From NCBI RefSeq assembly GCF_000003605.2, contig NW_003122908.1, positions 757,325 through 821,324 of the forward strand: DNA of 64,000 nt. The letters run 5' to 3'. Numbering within the stretch: position 1 is the first letter of the stretch; every line of letters begins with the position of its first letter. Of this stretch, positions 50,097 through 62,997 are shown in pieces. Below the pieces are notes generated by a model. The model ran no database searches, was not told the DNA's origin, and saw nothing but the letters and a program-made list of their open reading frames with translations. The translations under genes and the position numbers were made by a program. This stretch comes from Saccoglossus kowalevskii. Lineage: Eukaryota > Hemichordata > Enteropneusta > Harrimaniidae.

Positions 50097-53000
50097 CAAT
50101 ATCGGAAAAAATAGAAAATGAAAAATCAAAGACAAGTTTACGCAAAATCATTTCCCACAATATAAAATTGTCAACCCTTAATTTGTTTCCAGGAAAACAA
50201 TTTTGCGCACCAAATTTAGCTCACCACTTATCCAGCCTCGACTACATTACTCATTAACCTTGATGGGCGAAATTGACATTTTCCAAACAAGAATTAACAC
50301 TCCAGGTACCAATAATTCATCCCACAATTTCCGCGTTTTAAACACACACTTAAATATTTGCATTTTCATTGATCAATAACAATGAACTTCTGATTGGTAA
50401 TTCAGTTGCATGGTAAACAAATTTCATGGGCTATAACAATGTCAAGGACATGATACGTATAAATAATGCTGGTGCGCTTTTCCGTCAGGTATGTGCATGA
50501 ACGTGGCATGCATCGTGTTAGTTTGTTGTTTCACAACTTCGAATAAATGTGTTTCTTGTGTGTGAATCATTGTTGTTGATTGTCATTGAAAAGTACACGT
50601 GATTATCACCTTGACCCTGTAGATAACCCCACTTACTTGAACTACGGCACTGATCACTGGTAACAAACTGTTACTTAGTGCAACTAATTAAACCTGTAGC
50701 TTGTATTGTTTATTTTCTTAATTGTTAAAAATAATGTGACAGAGATATGCATGAAACATATCAACTTCCTGCCTAAAAATGTCCTTGGTGGTCTGGCCTT
50801 TGCGAGTTTCGTTTTGTTTGCCAATATACAAAGTGTGAGTCACGCAGCGCGATATTTAATTGACAATGCGGGGAAAGAAAAAATGAAATTAAACATTCAC
50901 CGGATGTTGAATATGAGGAAAAGGGTCCACAGATGACTTATAATCTTACATAATCTTTTATTCCATATAGAAGACAAATTATCAATTCGAGGTGAATCAA
51001 CTAAGCAATCGGTTGTAATTTATTGAAGCGTGAACTCAATAAGTCAATAGCGAAATATTATCAGAATACAGTCAAATAAATCATATGGTACGATCGATTG
51101 ATGTCGACTTTCTTTGTACGAAATGTATTCAGCATTACGTCATCATAAACGTTTTCGACAAAATGCGCGGCATTAATTCACCTAATATTTATTTTTACAT
51201 TGCAATTTTGTGTTCTTTTAAAAACGTTTATTTGTTTTATAAATTATTTCATTGAATATTCATTACGCTTGCTGTCACCCCCCCCCCAACATGCACGCAT
51301 GCACGCCTTATCACGTACTGTTGTTTTAATGAAATTTAAATAAATGAAAATTAGTCGATTCACTCTATACCAGCGAGTGAGAACACAATTTGTTATTCTT
51401 TATATCTTTTTAATTATTGTTTTGTTGTCGCATTGATACTATCGTTTCCATTTCGGCGTTTCCCTTTCCATTATACAAACATTTATTCTAATAAATACGG
51501 AAGCTGCGATTGGTTAATAGGAATGTGCTCCTGGAACATACATATTCCGCGAGGCCAAACACACCCACAATAACGGCTACCACTATGGTAACGCAAATTG
51601 TTTTAGATTGTGATAAACGCATTATGAAAATTAAAATAATTAACTACATTATTCCGAAGTTACATGAATATAATGGGGTTTAAGTTAGAATGCATTAATG
51701 TACGATTGTACTAAAACAGCAAGCTGCCCATACAAATACGACATTTAATTCTTGGACTAATTTTCTACATTAGCGTGATTTGACGTCGATTCGATCTGTA
51801 ACTGAAACATCTTTACATTTGTTTTTATATGCCTCAAATACTCGCTCAATAGAGAACTGCGCTTTTATTTTAATGATTTTACATTCATATAATTAACAGT
51901 TGTGTCTTGATAAAACTAAACATGTTACAGGATGAGTATCTCGAATTCATTTATGGTTGTTCGTTTTACTAGTGCAGATAACTCCTAAACTGTAGTGAGC
52001 TAGGGAGTGATTCACTGAATTTAGCCACTTGTACGTATGTTTGTTTGTTTGTTGCTAACCTCATTGCTGACCTTTCACGACTTATGGAACCCGTAACTTT
52101 TAATATAAAATTCAGATAATGTTACACATTGCTCCTCTGTTCTTTTTAGAGTTCATCCTAGTAGTCTGTCTGTGAAGCAATAACAAATTTCATATTGCAT
52201 CATATAATCAGCTGGTACGATATCATACGAAGAGAAGTGGTATTTTGTACAGTCGTTTAGGATAATGCAAGTGTATTGCTAATCGTATCTGTAGGACGTA
52301 TGCATCTGTGGATTGTCTAATAGAGACTAGTACGGACATGATGGGCACACATCAACTTAAACATTCAAACGAATGTAAATTGGCACATTGCGTTGTTCCA
52401 GGGGCAATTGTAACTCGATTGCTATTTAAACTGTTACCAGTATCTTCATTGACGATGATACATGTAAATTGCGGTGCTGTTTTCTGAATAAAGTAATGTA
52501 ATTGGTGGCCGATTGCATTTGCGGTCCGTGAAGACAAATTTACATGAGAAAAAAACGTGGATTTTCTTCAATGTCAAACATTAGACACAAGTGATCGATG
52601 CGTTCCGTAATAGTTGAATATAAACTCCCTCGTCCTTTTCATTCTGTCTCTCTCCCACTTTGCTCTTTTCACTATTCAGATAGTCTAATGAAGGTATTTA
52701 CAAGCAAATTTCATCTGCACTTTGAAATGTACAGACTATTAAAATCATCAGTATTATGAATAGAGTAAACGCTTTCACGTTTAAATAAATGCTTGTTATT
52801 GTTGATACGATTCATTTGTACACAACTCAAATTGAGCAATAGGGAGAGGAGCTAAACAGTGCGTATGAATGGTTAGCATTTACCAGGGCTACGCAATAGT
52901 GTTCTGTAAAACCGTTTACATACTTCTCACTGTTAATGAGACCACAGAGGTCAATTCTCAAGCCAATTACAAGATAATTACGTCTTGTAACAAGCACACA

Positions 53001-56000
53001 AGAACGCATTGCTCTAATCGAGATAAACGCTAAACGCTAAAAGTAATTGTCTAACTTCCCGTTTCTAATACTTGGGAAATCTCATTGACTAGCCATGACT
53101 CACTCAATTTGAGAAATGAATCCAGAACGTGGCAAAACAGATTTCTACGCATGTTAGTTCAGACATTAACGATAGAGGCGACGTTTGGTAACAACAACTC
53201 ATCGAAACTTGCAACTGCCTTAAGGTAAGGTGGAACGCTTATGTACGTTTGGCATGGAATAGCTTTTTTTCATTCAAAATGCAAACCTTCGCTGAAAGAC
53301 AGATGAAAGATGGAAAATGGGATAACAGTAGTAGTTTATTGACAGAGTATTCTGTTTCCGAAAACTGAAGTAACTAAGTCCTTGGGTGGGTACATCGTTT
53401 TATGACTAATGGCTTCAGAATAGCATAGTGTATCCATTTACAATACCATCGTGAGTCTCACATTGGTTTACGGAGTTGTTTAATTCGTAAAAACTTACAT
53501 TGTATTATCTGGTTACAAGTCTTTATATAATACCGTTCCGTGGCGGCACATTTAACTTTTAAATGACTGATTAGTTTTGAATTGGATTACAGTCTCACTG
53601 GGCATCAACACCAAACACGTTTATCGGATATAATTAAATATTGTAAAAATCCTACGTTAAATGTAAACGCTATGTTAAAATGTGACAGGCTTAGTTGTAC
53701 TTTTCCGATGATTGCTTGTTTCATATGCACGCGCAGGCGTGTGATTAGCGGGGTGTTCTGAGCAGCATCTCGGACATAGTGATCCGCGGGCAATGACCTC
53801 GAATGATGACCTCTGTTGAACATTTGAACAGTAATCTTCTTATGTACTCTGATGATATTAAAACAAAAGTTAATAATGACTCTCAGCTTTAAAGCATATA
53901 TATACCTTTTCAATGATATCACGTTTCTGGGGTGAAAAGTTCATCTTACGTAGAATACGAAAACGTAGATGGAAGAATTGTTTCTCTCACACAAAAAAGT
54001 AGGTTATTTGAAATTTGTACATGTGTGCAAATCGGTGCGATTTATCGTCAGGAATTCTTCATTTAGTAATATCTTATGTTTTGTATAATAGGTAATTTGT
54101 TTTTCTTCTTGCAAAACAGGAAATTGTTCAATCCTCAAATGGCACCTTTATATTAAGACGTGTTTAAAAAAATCATATTACTTCAAGGTATAGTACAATG
54201 CAACAAACTTCAAATTGTCCGTGATCTAGGAGACCGAAGTTATTTTAAGATATTTAAATTGTTCCTACGTGTACGCGTGTTCTTTTTCTTGGCTTTCTGA
54301 GGTTCTTCTCTGCAAAGCTGCCACGTAGAATTCAACAATGCCGGAGGCATATGTCTGCCTTTTCACGCACGCCTACACGTCCACATAAATTTTCTATTAA
54401 CTAAATTGTGTGTGAATATTTGTCACTTATATATCCGTAGAAAATCGAAATATTCTCTTAATTGGGTTTTTTAAGGTAATTCCTTTACATTTCCCAGGAA
54501 AAACATGGGAAACCGGATCTAACATAGTCCACACATAGATGAATGCTATCTGTTAATCCCTTCACCATCTTTGCGTGTTCTAATATGCCTCATTAGGTCC
54601 TAGACAGATAGACAGGATAATTAATCTTTCAAGTCGTTTGAAATATAATAATATACTTTGAACGTCTCGGAATTTCACATTATTAAGACCCAATCCGGCA
54701 CGATTAATGCAACTGCGGATTTGATGCGACCTCAATCAGTTATAATAACACACTGATGTCACAGCCGATTTACTTATTACAGTTATTATGACGGCACAGG
54801 GCTGATCGCGTTATATAATTATTTGAGTTTCAAATGAGGTATATTTGTTTATTCCCTTAGTTAAGATGTCGATTGGAAATATTTAGCGAGCCGGAGTCTA
54901 TGCAAATTGGTTAACATGATCGGGTAAACTAGTTCAAAATCAGTTGCTAATATATTTTATCAAATACTTGATTAAATATTTCACAGTGCGCTATGAAGTA
55001 GCCCATTCACATGCTTCTAAATGTGTTTGATTTGATGTTATACACCGTAGTATAACTAACACGAATGTTTACTCCGTATGTCGAATACCTTAATTATTTC
55101 ATTTATATGTTATGGCATATATTACCATGGTTTGGCGTAATTGAACAGTACCATTGTGACATTTCTTCAGGTGAAATGAATGGCACATGTAAAAGTCAAA
55201 ACATATGTAACACGCGAGTTATGTATTAGCTGATTTGATATTGATTAGTTAATGTAAAACCGTATGGTGGAAGCCATTCACTGCTTTCTAATAATTGATT
55301 ATAGTTCTTCCGTCTACCTGTCACATGTCATTGTGGCGGTGGCGTATGGTTACTTGAATACGAACACAATGTATTCACCGCTCATCTTTGAAAATTCATT
55401 CACGTGTATCTGTCAGCGTGATGACATTTTATCGAATATTTTGTTGCGGTTGACTCTTTACACTATCCTTAACGAAGCAGGCATCTTGTCGGCGAAAGAC
55501 TGTGATATATGATCGGCGCAACACACTTTATAATATTAACCTCGGGGATATTATCCTCACGCACGTTCCGTTAATGTAAAGATGTTACGTTTCAGCATCC
55601 ATCGCTGGGAGCGTCTTTCGTGTAATAATAGCAGTGGGGAGTGGAGTAGACCAAACTGATAGTTAGCGCTCTGCTTTAGGTAGGCTGTGAGTGGTGTAAA
55701 TTGTTGGGGCACTGTTGAATAAGCTAGTTCATTCATTAAACATTTAGCAGTTACGCAGTAGGGCTTGTACTTAGCCCTGACTAACAACCCACTCATTAAG
55801 AAAACGTCAGGTGTCGTTTCTACACTTATTTCATGCCAGCTCCCGTGGCGCTGTTACGAGATTGTGTTTGTCACCGGCAATTAGGAGCATACAGTACTAC
55901 TGACAGTCTTCCACAGGTCTGTCCCAATCTATTTAAAATTCAGCATGTTTCGGAGTGTTTTTAAATTTAAGTTTGTGACAATTAATATGCCCTTGTGTGA

Positions 56001-58252
56001 ATGTCACTAAGTAATGGACGATCCACGGTCCAGTTTATTACGTAATGCTGTATTTTTCACAGTATTTACATGGATGCACAGCCAATGTTAAAACACGTTA
56101 CACTTGTATGTTGTTGTGGACCGTTGTTAAAGATTATTGGAATTAAATTCAATAATGATATAATTCAATTCACGTTTGGAATATATATATGTATATATAT
56201 ACATATACATATAATTGCTTTATTTTTCAATTATCACAGCCTGCATAACCTCGTTTTGGGTTCAATTGAGGTCATTATGTGGAATCCGCATACGAAGTAA
56301 ATATAAATGGGTTGCTATGACATATGTTCTGTTTTGTCACCATAACGTGGCAGCGATGTACATCAATCTTCATCACCAGCTTCCATCAATAAATCTATTT
56401 TGTAGGATAGTAAGATGCCACTATTGATTGGAATACAGAGATAGGAGACATTGATTGTATGTATTGCTTTTGACAGCCACTTAGTCGACTATAATACCTC
56501 GCATATCGGTATACAGTGCATGAAAAACATTTAATACTCCCCCGCGGAAAAATCATAAATCTTGTGGATATTCCAGATTTGGGGAGCGATAAACGTTAAA
56601 TTTGATTTAATTGAATACAAACATCTGTGTTATAATGACACTACCTATAGATGGTGATAAACCTTTAATATATTATTGCCTCAATAATCACAATAATACT
56701 CAAATGCATTTCTTATCGTATATCATAACAGGACTACAACTGAAAATAATGTCACTTTCATTAATTGAATACTTATATATATACCGCAAGTAGGAAGTAC
56801 ACTAGCATTGAATATTGAATTTTCTTTCCACGGCTATTGTGAAAACCGATATACAGTAAGACACTACACATAGCCGAACATGAACTTGAATACTGTACAC
56901 CATTTACCAAAAACATAGTGCAATCGATACCCATTGATCCATATTGCACGTTGAGAATTGTTAAGGCAGAGAATACACTATCTATTAATAAATTCTATCG
57001 AATTACTCGAGTCGTTGACAGTGTCAAGGCGTCATTCACCAATTTCGTTTTAGTATGTTGGGCTAGTGTACATGCAATACTGACTATATCTGTCATCACA
57101 TATTTATTATGAATGATATAATGTAGAATGATTGCATGTGTAGTACAACAAATACTAAATATGACAGTTAAGTTGAAAACTATTAAAATTTGCCCGGAAT
57201 TATCACACCAATATTTGTACGATAAATACAGGTTGGAATAGTTACAATGCATCACCATTGGCTGGGAAGTATACTGCCGTTATTATTGACGTGTGTATAT
57301 AATTCCTCGAGTTGTAGGGGGTCATCAGTGTATGATTCGTTTGTGCTTTATAATACAAAAGAAAATGCATTTATACTGATGCAGCATGTGTTCTTACCGG
57401 TACATGGACCTTCATTATTTTCTCAACGGGGCGTATTTGGAGAATATATTCCAGAACAGAACGTAGTTCATAAAAATCGAGTTAATTGATGTAAACAGTG
57501 TGAGCGAGAGAGGCTGGTAAAAAAAGCTAGAGATCAAGAGACATAAATTCACAGTCAATTACCAAATCATTACGTGTAAGTCTTTGACAGCTCCACCGTG
57601 TCTTAAGGCTGCCGACGAATTAGTAAAAGCCAAAGAAAGAAAAAAAGAGAAATGTTCAATATGTGTGTAACCTCCGAGGAGAATTTAGGGAGGTAGTAAC
57701 AGATGTAAAAAATCTCACATTTGAAGATATACCTATCAGGTGAACACGCTTTTAAACATGCTGTGCGTTTTAGTAATTGTATAAATGCTACACGACAATA
57801 CTTTCATGCTTGTGTTTACATTGTGAAATGCGGACATGTAAACATATAAAACATGCATTATATGATTTGTACATTTACAGCGTTTTAGAGATCCCAGACC
57901 AACACGATTCTAATATAGAAAATATCTAGGAATGTTCAGTAACTCTAATTAATAATTACAGGCACATGAGAAACGTATAAACACACAACAAGCACGGCAA
58001 ATGCGTCACGCCACTATAACCAGCAGCTTCCAGTTACGCTATAAATCACTGAATATAGCTTTCGACAGGAAAAGCATATTTACCTCAAATTATGACTTGA
58101 TTGATGAATTATGAGTAATTGATGAATTATACTTTCAGCACGACTTGCTAACATTTACTTGCAAATAGTTGGATTATTCGAGATTTTATTGAACAAGGAG
58201 TGACCCTAATCGATGGCACGTGCTAATTCAATGCTCCAAAGATTCTTGTGTC

Positions 58253-58328
<76 letters not shown>
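58253..58328 (+). repeat. (AAT)n microsatellite
   Basis: About 25 uninterrupted AAT units, the reverse-complement type of the array at 46514. Simple sequence without coding meaning. Confidence 0.97.
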
Positions 58329-61300
58329 TTAATATATAATTTATTAATACAATTAATACTGATTAAAAAGATTATAAAATGTGTTCATGTTTACGAATGT
58401 ACCAAAGAGTAATGAAATACTATACACAAATTAAATATTCTGTAATATTGCAACTGATTTTTTTTCTAAATATGATACATATGAATAGCGAGGACTGTAA
58501 TTCTGTTTTAGAAAAGGACTAACGTCAGGTCTGAGGTATGGTCATGTACGTCTCATCAATAATAGTATAATTGTCTAATCAATCGTAACAATCTTATAGT
58601 ATAATGATCAATAGTCAAAGTTATATTTCTTTCGGGTTTATATTACTTTCAGTTTTAAAAATAGACATTCAAAATTGGAAAACGACAAATAAGAAAAACA
58701 TCAATCTACCAAATAGAAGTTTGAATGTTTCAATCAATAGTCTAAATTTCAGTCTTCTTAGTATTCATATCGAGGCTCTGTTTATTGTGCGTCGTAGTGG
58801 TATTTGCCGTTAATACCGTACATAGAAACATCGACTCTTATTTAAAATACGACAGACTGCTCATGAATTCTCCGAGATTGAATGTACAGTGTACCATTAT
58901 TAATTTTCCAAACCGCGTTGACGATGATGTAAATATTGTGATGCATTTTGCCCTTTTTTAACGGAATGTTTAAACAAAGTGTGTGAACATGAATCCGTGA
59001 CTACGATACTGCCGCGTGTGATAATTGGCGTGCACTCGTAGATGCTGGCAGTCAACTCAAATACTGTTAGAGGCCACTTCGACGCTGCGTCTGGTAATTG
59101 GCAGAATAACTTAGTTGCGTGCGCTATAAACCATCTGCAATTCTTGCAACACAAAGCTAAAGTGAATAAAAGTCGCACCGAGCCAAATCTGAACGGAAAA
59201 CATTTATACAACTCCTCGTAAATGTTACAGATTGATTTACTTAAGTACTGAAACCGTGTTTGTTTAAAAAAAAAACGTTCACACAATGACCATCCAACAC
59301 GTTTGAGTTATCGCTTTTACCGTCAAGGAATAGTGGAATTAGTAAACTCTCTAAATATGTTTATAGTTACTTGTAGGCATTTGAGTGTTGGAAAGATGGC
59401 GAATACTATATATTTTATGCCATGTATTGAAATGTCCACTAAGTTAGTGGAATATCGTTATCGTAATGGAGCAGCATTAAACGTTAACTCGATAAAAGCA
59501 TTGCGTGTTTGAAAAAGGCGATTAATAGGTCTTGTGATTTATATGTTTATATTCTAGTCACGAGCGTAGTACGTAATGTTATTTATTTCCCGAGCTTCAG
59601 TTTGTTATTCAATCGTAATGGCGTTTTCCTGATTACAGTACATGGGATATAATGATTGGGAAATGTTAGTTCTTTTGTGAAAGGGTTTTTTGCAAGAAAT
59701 ATTTCATTTCCCGGTCGCAGCTGCCGATATTACTTGATGTAAAAGAATTTGACAACATGGAGTATTTTCGTATCTTGGTTTTTAATCAGGTGCATTTAGA
59801 GTTCAAGTCGTGAATACAAATTAGCATGATATCCTCAAAATTGCACTGTGCTATTAAAATGCACATATAACATTTATTGTTCGTTTTGCATATTGATTTT
59901 CAAGTGTGTGGTTTTAGAGTTTTTTTTTTCGGAAATTTACTATTGACGCCTCCTCTAAAAATTAATTCATAGCTATCTAGCATAATCGAAGGCCCAGCAG
60001 TCTCCCAGAGTGGATGCGATTTACGGGGAAAGTACATGAGATTGTATTCTGATAATATTACCTTGCGTCAAATTGTAAATTACTGTATTAAGTATGTGAT
60101 TCGCAAAATATGATAACACAAATGTACGCTTCTGAATATAAATAATACAGTAATTGTAAAAGCTCTATTATTCGTTACAATACGACCGATTTTACTCGCT
60201 TTTTTTCTCGCTCTCTCCAGAGAGTAAACCACTTTAATCACATCCGTTTTGCAAGCAGCTTGATTTGATCGACGCTAACGTGCCTACAATCAATAATCAA
60301 TATCGCAGCGATGATTGGCGGGAATGGAGTCACGTGACATACATGTAAATGATTCCCATTAATAAATAATGCTTCATTCAATCTGGAACACTCTTCATCA
60401 TTTGCATGACTGCTTCGGTTGCATAAATATTCGACTGCACTAGTTGTATAAGTAGCAATTCCCCGCAATACGTCCAAACCAGGTGACGCCCAATGACCGA
60501 AAGTAACCCGTACGTGTTTGGTCATCTGAGTAAGGATCAACAGAGTGAAATTGTCACATTGAAAAAGACGTTAATTGCAAATGGGCCTTACGTCGCATTT
60601 TTTTTTCTTAGCCAGTTGTCTCAATCATGCTAATGATACCCCGTTGTTGTCATTGTGTATCTCCTTGGGATGGGTAATACAGGGTAGTGCATAAGCTTGA
60701 TATGGCGACACTAGGGATGGATTGTATTGCATAGTCAAACCTCGTAAACTCATTTAAATGTTTTCTAATGAGTCAACAATACTGTCCTTACTCTAAGTGG
60801 TATAAATCAGATGTAGATATTGAAACATTACATTGACAGTTCTACTCCCTATAAGTATATAGTGATTATATACAGCTGCAATTACCTTAATAAGAACAGA
60901 GCGGTTACAAAATTTTACTACACTGAAGATAAAATTATCAGTATGCTGGAATTTTTGTATTGACAACATTTGTCGAGTTGGGAAGATTTCCGATGGGAAC
61001 AAATTGTTCTACTTTGCTGGCTGAATTATTCCTTCATTCGTATAAAGTCAAATTTCTACAGAAATTGGTAAAAAAAACAATGATACAAAGGAATCCCTCA
61101 TTTATGTTGACGAATTTCTTTCCATCAGCAATCCCAAATTTAATGAATATATTCCAATGATAGATTAAGGAGACTACAAAATCGGTTCATTTATGCTTAT
61201 ATAATGTGCTTTGAATTTGACTTTGAGGGCCAGCTTTCTGTCTGATGACAAGAGAGATGGTTGTCAGTCATTTGTTTTGTGTTTAACGAATTGTGGGTGG

Positions 61301-62820
61301 GTATGTTATTTCCACTTACTTAAGTGTCTGAAATGCCGCTACGGTGTGTATTCATCAACACTTGACGTGTACATGCAATGCATTGCATGAAATGACACAC
61401 ATTCATTTGTAATGACGAAGAAATTATTACGTCACTTCTCAGGCTCACGCAATCGCGAACAAATAACTATATTAAGTGCTAAATACGTAAAATAATGGGT
61501 TATTTAATCGATGTGGGGGATTTAACATGTTATCGCAAGAACCGGGAATTGTCAAATCTATCGACCGTCAGGAGAACTGAGATTATTGCACCGGTAATAT
61601 CCCTAGCAATATCCCTAGTAGACTGGTCATTAATCAATTGTCATCGACTAGCAATAACCGACCGCTCATTATGGCCTGTTATATTAAATGTAGAACATTT
61701 GACACAATCAATTTAGAAAACACAACATTGGTACGATCCGAGCACGATTCATTGCAGCAGACAAACTACACTTGTGATCTACATCTTGATCATGATGACG
61801 TCATTGCTAAGATTAAAAAAATAGTTCTATGCGTATTATACAACGTATCTATGAGCCCATTGGTGTACGCACACATTGTGTTTGCCGGTCACGTGAGCGC
61901 ATATATATATCACAGCGCCAAATGACATTACCTTATCCCAAAAGTGGGTCATCGTCTTGCTTGGATCCATTTCTACCTAACCATATGTGTGTTTGATTAC
62001 CCCAGGTCATGTCTTATTGGCACATCCAATGAAAAGGTTAGGGTTAACGGATGATTGAGATTATGTCGGAATAACATTTATACAAATGACAACGAATTGA
62101 AAGCGAAGGGCGAACAAGTACATCCATATTATTCCAGGTTCTTAAAATGTTGATGCTTTAAGATGTAACTCATTTTGACTACTCATTCGTGTGTGTGGCA
62201 ATGTGCGTAGTAAATGAAATCGGGGCCGCTGTACTTTTGTAATATCATAATACTGTTCATAATATAATACTGATCATAATACTAATCATAATATGCCTTT
62301 ATTCAAATGTTTTTTTCGACCATCAAATGTTCTTCTTGGAAATAACAATTAATTACGGCTTTTCACCCTTATACTCATTTTATTTTTCAGATTCTAAAAT
62401 AGATGCTATCTTGGTGCTTCAAAAGTAACACTGCGTACACTCTCTGAATAGACTATACAAGACGCTGCAATCTTCGTGTGTAATTTGTAAGCTGTACTCT
62501 CCGTAGCACTATGACTGAAAAAACGATGCTCTCAATACTTGGTCTTCTCACTATGTACATTCGTCATGTTTAAAATAGCAGAGTTTACCCCATCTTACTA
62601 AGTTCGCTGGGTTCGGTGAGCATAATATCGGCTAACAGCACATTCGGTACGATGAGCGATGTGTGAAAGAGGTAAAGTGTATGTGCCATCAAGGGATAAC
62701 TACTCTTGCGTGTGTCTGTGTGTTTTTTGACAACCTACTTGTTAATTGCAACTGACTTTTCAACTAAGCCTTGTGGATACTCCCTCAACCTCTCCTGCGT
62801 GACATGAGCCAATTGGAATG

Positions 62821-62997
62821 TATTGCGAATAGTATAGGCTGCGATCGTTCGTTCGTTCCGCCGATTATTCCTCTTTGAAAGCTGCTGCGCCTGATTCGTT
62901 ATTGGAGACTCGTCAGTTTTTCGACGTTTGAGCCGATTGCGTGACAGTGTGATTTTTTGTGTTTACCATTATTAAGTGAGTAGGAAGAGTAGCGAAG
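62821..62997 (+). promoter_or_regulatory. Likely 5' leader of the GPCR gene
   Basis: This stretch is less AT-rich than the DNA before it (CGTTCGTTCGTTCCGCCG near 62845). It contains a TGA at 62977 in frame with the receptor ATG, which supports 62998 as the true start. I see no TATA box, and the transcription start cannot be fixed. A splice junction within the leader cannot be excluded. Confidence 0.35.

Larger units (their letters stand above)
37784..62820. other. Long gene-poor region upstream of the GPCR
   Basis: About 25 kb without a confident gene. It contains microsatellites (38053, 46514, 58253), the 47-bp duplication at 50003, a poly-A run near 43461, an exact X-box consensus at 46781, a TGACGTCA palindrome at 61796 and an 18-bp perfect palindrome at 61372-61389. 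Weak exon candidates are 39480-39582 (forward) and about 47.6-47.9 kb (reverse); both are described in the findings. The reverse-strand frames at 41161-41490, 58900-59286 and 60238-60540 are open but have no recognisable domain and are about the length chance would produce. Confidence 0.5.

Noticed and set aside
58900-59286. 128-codon reverse-strand open frame
   Set aside because: It has no canonical ATG start, no domain and no clear splice context. One open frame of this length is about what chance gives in 64 kb of this composition.
60238-60540. Reverse-strand 100-codon frame over a less AT-rich stretch
   Set aside because: It has no domain and no splice context. The region also contains octamer-like ATTTGCAT and could as well be regulatory, but there is not enough to call either.
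62977-62997. An upstream start for the GPCR
   Set aside because: TGA at 62977 is in frame, and there is no ATG between it and 62998.
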